Source of the DNA: Candidatus Nitrosocosmicus agrestis
GTDB taxonomy: Archaea; Thermoproteota; Nitrososphaeria; Nitrososphaerales; Nitrososphaeraceae
Assembly: GCF_008389435.1 (NCBI RefSeq)
Contig: NZ_VUYS01000015.1
Location: forward strand, 1-64,000
Direction of reading: 5' to 3'
DNA: 64,000 nt
Position 1 is the stretch's first letter. The number at the start of each line of letters is the position of its first letter. The notes under the pieces are model-generated. The model was not told where the DNA came from, did not search any database, and saw only the letters and a list, made by a program, of their open reading frames with translations. Shown here in pieces: positions 59,660-64,000 of the stretch. The position numbers and the translations under genes were made by a program.

Positions 59660-59660
59660 A

Positions 59661-60050
59661 GATAAAACGATATTATTTCATGTTATTGATATTATTGAAG
59701 ACCCAGACACCATGGTATTTGGAAACAAAAAAGATCATATTGAAAAGGCAAAAATGATGAACCTAAGAATAACATCAGTCAACAAATTACCAAAATGGGC
59801 TGAAAATAAAATCAAAAATTTAAGTGAACAAAAGATAGGATCTGAAAGTATTTGTGTAACTGAAAAGGTTGTAAAGAAAATCTCAGAGTATGCAAAGGCC
59901 AGGAAAGTCAACATGATTGTTATGGATAGCAGCAACAGATTAACAGAAATATTAAAGATAAAAGATCTGGGAAGCATTACCAGAAATGTTTCAGAATTGG
60001 CAGGATGCCTAGTACTAATAGCGCACCATAAGGTTCATTTTATTATTTAA
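59661..60050 (+). pseudogene. N-terminally truncated universal stress protein
   Basis: The coding sense begins directly after the stop of the preceding gene (59657-59659) at KTILFHVIDIIEDPDTMV, which is the second strand of a USP. It continues as VVKKISEYAKARKVNMIVM and GSITRNVSELAGCLVLIAHH, the usual C-terminal end. Strand 1 and helix 1 are missing; the ATG at 59712 gives 112 residues lacking strand 2 as well. The G-2x-G-9x-G(S/T) ATP motif is only partly kept. Likely a remnant left by a deletion, unlikely to fold. Confidence 0.6.
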
Positions 60051-60532
60051 GGAAAAGTATAATTTAAGAATAAAATAGAAATATTTTGTATTGAGAAAAT
60101 AATTTAGTTGGAACAAAATAATAAATCATCCTTTGTATCTTTAGGTTTCAAATTAATTGCTCAATAAAATTATTCTTGATAAGAATTATGTCTGCAATAT
60201 TTCCCTTTATGATCGGCTTACAATTCTATTAATAAGTAGATAGATCTTAACTGTGAGACTACATTTCATTAAAATGTCAGAACCTGAGCTTAATTGATAT
60301 TTTGAAATGAATTGGCTATATTGCAAATAGACTATACCATCACATAATGCTGTTTTTGATTTATATTCAGAATAAAGTTATTGTTTAAAATCAAATGATA
60401 TTACTTTTCATAAAAAATATGAATGAAGATTTACTAGCAAACTAAATTAAGCCGGAGAAGTGGTTCATTTTGTAATAGCTAATATTCTCGATAAAAGAAC
60501 TTTTGATATATTAGAATGCGATAATAAAAAAA
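60051..60532. other. Spacer
   Basis: About 480 bases, very AT-rich. No gene seen. Confidence 0.5.
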
Positions 60533-60580
60533 TAGGAAAGGGTGTTGGATGTAGTGATATCTATCAACACCCCGTTCCTA
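60533..60580. ncRNA. Strong stem-loop, possible terminator or small RNA
   Basis: TAGGAAAGGGTGTTG (60533-60547) pairs with CAACACCCCGTTCCTA (60565-60580), leaving one mismatch or bulge in a stem of about 15 pairs and a 17-base loop. It is GC-rich relative to its surroundings and sits in a 0.9-kb gap without a gene. It is not followed by a T run on either strand, so a structured RNA, operator or mobile-element end are alternatives. Confidence 0.35.
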
Positions 60581-60967
60581 ATAGCTATGACAAACTTTTT
60601 ACCTAATGCATTATTCTTTAACCGAATATGCATTTTCATTTCTACAAAACATCATATTTAAAAGATATTCATAAATATTCATTTGTAGTTAAATGTATAG
60701 AGTAAGATATCAAGGACTATAAAAACATATTCGCTTTTATCAAAAATATATCTATTAAAATACAATGCAAAAATATAGATGCAATATGGTAATATTTTAG
60801 GCGATTTGAATCTTTAAAATATATTGCATGTTTAAAACAATTTAGTCTTTATATAAAATTCTTCCATTATTCAAGGTTTTTCCAAACTATAGGTCGCATT
60901 GTTTCATTTCTATATATTGATTTGTAACTGATAATAATAATCCGTCAATAAAAAGAGGAATGGACTA
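60581..60967. other. Spacer
   Basis: About 390 bases, extremely AT-rich. No gene seen. Confidence 0.5.
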
Positions 60968-61411
60968 TTACTCTTGTGCTGCTGCATTATTACCGGTGTT
61001 TTCTTGTCCCTGCAGATTCAAGTTATTACCAGAGGCCGCGGTATTATTTCCGGATGCTGCCTCGCTGCTCTGTCCAGAAGATTGTGATTGACCTATTCCT
61101 TGTGAAATGCTATTATCGCCATTACTATTGTCATCGTTGTCATTACCATTATCATCATTATCATTGTCATCTATTGATTTTGATCCAAAGTTACCGTCAT
61201 AATCTTCTCCGTAATGCTTCTTCAGGTTTTTGTCACAATCATCTTCGTGATCTTTATAGTAATCCTCATCATTTTTGCATTTATCCTTATCGACTCCATA
61301 GTGTGCCAATGCGGTTTGAAGATTATGTGTCGATGCACCCAGAGTTAGTATCGTTGCAAATAGTGCCACAATCAAGATTGCTGCTGTATTTGAATTATTT
61401 GACTTTATCAT
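60968..61411 (-). CDS. Acidic secreted protein with C-terminal GNNAAAQ motif
   Basis: 147 residues from ATG 61411, preferred because it starts the signal peptide (MIKSNNSNTAAILIVALFAT, cleavage near ALAH). Then a Cys/Asp-rich stretch (DKDKCKNDEDYYKDHEDDCD) with two cysteines, an Asp/Asn repeat region (NDNDDNGNDNDDN), Ser/Gln-rich spacer and the tail SGNNLNLQGQENTGNNAAAQ. The tail is the same as in the proteins at 6403-6660 and 37560-37833. The acidic middle could bind calcium or other cations. Exported or surface-associated; function unknown. Confidence 0.75.
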   Translation of the reverse strand: MIKSNNSNTAAILIVALFATILTLGASTHNLQTALAHYGVDKDKCKNDEDYYKDHEDDCDKNLKKHYGEDYDGNFGSKSIDDNDNDDNGNDNDDNSNGDNSISQGIGQSQSSGQSSEAASGNNTAASGNNLNLQGQENTGNNAAAQE

Positions 61412-61873
61412 TTTGAATGTAACATTAGCACTCTGATACATCAGTTAAAACAGGTTTCGAAAAATGTACAACAAGGTTTATTATTAATACCTGATCTATC
61501 GCGACTGAAAGCTTCCCTATACTTTTTGAAGTAACGTAAATATCATTCATTATATAACAAAAAAGAAAGAGTTGAAGGTGTTGACAAATCCATGTTTGAA
61601 CCTGTCCCACATCGATTCCATTTTAAATTACGCTTTTAAAGTACAATATTTTCTCACGGATTTTTAATTCACTAGTAGTAATAATTTATATTTAAACATG
61701 ATTGAATACTATTGAAGTAATAGAAAAACATTTGTTAAAAGAAATAGATTATATTTATATTTATATAAAACAAGCAATAGGAAGCCTACGGAATTTAAAC
61801 TGGATGCACATACATACAATAACTGCATAGATATTTGTTTATACGATCAAATGTTTGAATTAAAAATTCAGAC
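61412..61873. other. Spacer
   Basis: About 460 bases between divergent/tandem minus-strand genes. No gene seen. Confidence 0.5.
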
Positions 61874-62358
61874 TTATGCCAACCATTTATTTTCTTCGGA
61901 AGAAGCATTCCAATATCCATATTTTTTACTAATTGTGGATAAATGAAGAAGGTCTTGTGACGTAGGAGAAAGTAAATTATGATTATCAGGCGATCTCCCG
62001 AATTCTTGAAAGAAATGCCCCATCTTTTTGGTGGTTAGAATATTAACTATCGTAACTGAGACTGACAAATTACGCCAGGCATGATGAGCATTGGAGGGAA
62101 CATGAATATGATCACCAGACTTTGCTTTGATCCATTCATTAATTCCATCAACCCTTCTTAAACATTCTAATTCTCCGGAAATAACAAAAAATCTTCTGTG
62201 TCAGGATGAGAGTGAATAGGGACTTGGACGTTATCAGGTATTGTGCCTCTGAGAATACAAAAATCGCTTTCAGCATCCTGTGGAGAAGTTAGAAATTCTA
62301 TTGTGGATCCGAAAAGTTCTACTACTTTACCCGTGCTAGGGTTTATTTCAATATTCAT
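61874..62358 (-). CDS. Single-domain cupin protein, frameshifted
   Basis: From ATG 62358: IEINPSTGKVVELFGS, then the metal motif VPIHSHPDTED, two His and a Glu. Frame is lost at the A6 run 62186-62191; adding one T on the coding strand gives EDFFVISGELECL, then GDHVHVPSNAHHAW with the fourth ligand His, up to TAA at 61874. The corrected protein has about 161 residues and one complete cupin barrel plus a helical tail (SPTSQDLLHLSTISKKYG). Metal-dependent dioxygenase or sugar-binding function is possible. The break is one base in a homopolymer. Confidence 0.65.
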
Positions 62359-62603
62359 TCCATTCTAATCATGAAAATATAATATTTATATCAAGTATAT
62401 CTCAAGTTCGATCAAGTTAAGGTTAAAATTAAGCGATATAAGTACATATTGTTATCATCGATAATATTGATCATAGTATTTCTTTAAATGGTTCAATTCA
62501 AAGAAGTTTAAAAGTAAAGGTTGTTTAACGTCTTTTGATTGAAAAAATGTGATACCATCAACTTTAAAACATACGAGTTTAATTTATTTAGACAGACGAA
62601 TTA

Positions 62604-62984
62604 ATGAATATGCCAAGATTTGCCACCCCCGAGGAGTTACTAAATTCCCAAGTAAGGGAATTCAATAAAGGAAATATCGACTTCTTAATGACATTATATG
62701 AGAAAGAGGCTTCTTTTGTAAATCAACCAGGTCAAGAAATCAAGGATGTAAATACGATCCGCGAAGCATAAGACTTCATCAGCAAGGGAATCAAATTAGA
62801 AGCAAAAACAAAAAGAGTGTATTATGCTGATAATCTTGCACTTTTAATCACCGAGTGGTCTCTGAATGGAAAAGAGTTAGATGGCACTCCTGTAAATCAT
62901 ACGGGCAATGGCTCAATTGTTTTTCGCCGTCAGTCTGATAACACATGGCTAATGGTCATAGAAAATCCTTGGGGAATTAATTAA
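62604..62984 (+). pseudogene. SnoaL/NTF2-like protein with one nonsense codon
   Basis: From ATG 62604 the frame is open to TAA 62982-62984 except for one TAA at 62769-62771. It reads MNMPRFATPEELLNSQVREF, DFLMTLYEKEASFVNQPGQE, VYYADNLALLITEWSLNG, NGSIVFRRQSDNTWLMVIEN, the DUF4440/SnoaL pattern (helical start, then a cone of strands). Normal length (126). Family members are small polyketide cyclase-like or stress-related enzymes. One base change would restore it, so the stop may be a sequencing error or an early pseudogene. Confidence 0.75.
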
Positions 62985-63199
62985 TTTCCGAATCCAAAAA
63001 AACATCACGTATGTGATTCACTTGTTTATGAGGTAAATAATCACACTTTTAAATTAAATGCAGTTATTTAAGTACATGTCCTGTATGAAAAGCCACTACT
63101 TTGTTGAAACTGACTGTTAATCCGATCATTCAGATACTATCATTAATTTTATTTTTATTCATCCATAAGAAAAGAAGGTTATTAGTTATTTTATATCAT

Positions 63200-63460
63200 T
63201 TAGACAATGTCGTCGACTGAAGTCGAAGGATCATTGTAGAATTTGTTTTGAGCTTCTTGTTCTGATACACTAAATCGAACTACTTCACCATCGTAACTTT
63301 CTACTTTATCTTGGGGAATAATGAATTTTTCCTTCTCAATTATGCCCCTTTCAACGATAACATTTCCATTTGACACATTTTGAACCTCTCCAAAATTAGC
63401 ATCATTTATCCCTCTTGCTTCTTTTTTTATAGTTTCATCCCAATTGATACTTGAAACCAT
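63200..63460 (-). CDS. Small PRC-barrel-like protein
   Basis: 86 residues from ATG 63460. It follows the PRC-barrel layout: NWDETIKKEARGIND, then DANFGEVQNVSNGNVIVERG (the D-x-x-x-G-x-V turn), an IIEKEKFIIPQDKV strand and EVVRFSVSEQEAQNKF. PRC barrels adapt RNA-processing or photosynthetic complexes; stand-alone ones occur in many archaea, often tied to stress. Cytoplasmic. Confidence 0.65.
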   Translation of the reverse strand: MVSSINWDETIKKEARGINDANFGEVQNVSNGNVIVERGIIEKEKFIIPQDKVESYDGEVVRFSVSEQEAQNKFYNDPSTSVDDIV

Positions 63461-63638
63461 GGATTATTCTATTAAACATATTATATAAAGGGTAATGGAT
63501 TCGTAACTCTAAATAGTAATGGTAATGTAATCTATGACTCATTGAATTTCAATCACGTAAATTCAACGTATACTGATTCACAGTTAGGTGATAAGATCTC
63601 TAGCTATCCATGACTCAACCAACATTTAAGATAGAAAG

Positions 63639-63647
63639 TTTTATATC
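63639..63647 (+). promoter_or_regulatory. TATA box
   Basis: TTTATATCA about 26 bases before ATG 63669; fits a leaderless transcript. Confidence 0.5.
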
Positions 63648-63668
63648 ACTAGTTTTCAGCTGCACCAT

Positions 63669-63884
63669 ATGATCTATAATCGCATAGAAGATCCTAGTCC
63701 ACCAGAAAAACATTTCAAAGACCACGAGGTCTTGAACAATCCTTCATATATGGATACCACACTAGAATCATCTATTAATGCGAATCAAAGGGTACTAGAA
63801 GAAATTTCCGATATCAAGACTCGGTTATCTGATTTGGAGAAAAAAACAGAAGAAGTGCTCGATATTCTTAAGGGTGATAATTAG
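63669..63884 (+). CDS. Short coiled-coil protein
   Basis: 71 residues from ATG 63669. The first 33 residues are polar with two prolines (DPSPPEKHFKDHE). Residues 38-68 form a regular heptad, ANQRVLEEISDIKTRLSDLE, ending in a Lys/Glu-rich turn. No signal. It likely acts through oligomerisation with another protein; partner unknown. Confidence 0.6.
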   Translation: MIYNRIEDPSPPEKHFKDHEVLNNPSYMDTTLESSINANQRVLEEISDIKTRLSDLEKKTEEVLDILKGDN

Positions 63885-64000
63885 TAATATACATCTTCTA
63901 ATATGATTATATGATTGTTTTAAAGTAATTGATTGTATTGATAGAAACATCATCAATTTTGTCAACAATCTGGCATCATTTGATCTATGACCATATGAAA

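Overview
The window looks like chromosomal DNA from an ammonia-oxidising archaeon of the Thaumarchaeota (Nitrososphaerota), probably a soil lineage near Nitrosocosmicus or Nitrososphaera. The evidence is an AT-rich sequence, TATA boxes roughly 25 to 35 bases before start codons (leaderless or short-leader transcripts), many TTG/GTG starts, many small secreted proteins with Asn/Ser/Thr-rich mature parts, and a protein set typical of these archaea: a multicopper oxidase fused to a plastocyanin domain, PsbP-like secreted proteins, virginiamycin-B-lyase-like propellers, an M50 protease with CBS domains and a tandem ThyX-like protein. The genus is inferred, not proven. No rRNA, tRNA, insertion sequence, CRISPR array or origin was found.

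Layout. 1-9 kb: secreted and small proteins, an ornithine-cyclodeaminase-family enzyme, a two-domain winged-helix regulator paired with a small membrane protein, and small zinc proteins in wide spacers. 9-19 kb: a frameshifted secreted membrane-anchored protein, the tandem ThyX-like protein, a HAD phosphatase, a decayed PQQ sugar dehydrogenase, a site-2 protease and a PPOX-fold protein. 19-31 kb: secreted proteins, a phosphoribosyltransferase, a 642-residue membrane-anchored beta-propeller, and several gene remnants. 31-45 kb: SWIM zinc-finger protein, lipase, a TetR/FAD-oxidoreductase divergent pair with visible operators, a cytochrome P450 and a bicupin. 45-57 kb: PsbP-like protein, hydrophilic small proteins, a Cas4-like nuclease, a Vgb-like propeller, a dihydrofolate-reductase-family protein and an NmrA-like oxidoreductase. 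57-64 kb: multicopper oxidase-plastocyanin fusion with a secreted partner, a universal-stress-protein remnant, an acidic secreted protein, and frameshifted or interrupted cupin and SnoaL-like genes.

By a rough tally only about half of the window is intact coding sequence. About sixteen loci are broken or remnant genes. Many are repaired on paper by adding one A or T to a short A/T run, so some are probably assembly errors and others (with nonsense codons or lost starts) are real decay. Several broken genes have an intact paralogue here (PPOX at 18.6 kb versus 54.3 kb; dihydrofolate-reductase family at 53 kb versus 39.5 kb).

Functionally this is an accessory region: oxidative and xenobiotic chemistry (P450, FAD oxidoreductase, ABM monooxygenases, PPOX, NmrA, cupins), extracytoplasmic copper proteins and cell-surface proteins, with local regulators. 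The clearest regulatory circuit is the TetR repressor with two matching operator sites between it and the FAD oxidoreductase. The clearest undescribed pattern is a set of three small secreted proteins sharing an Asn-rich C-terminal motif ending in GNNAA(A/G)Q.
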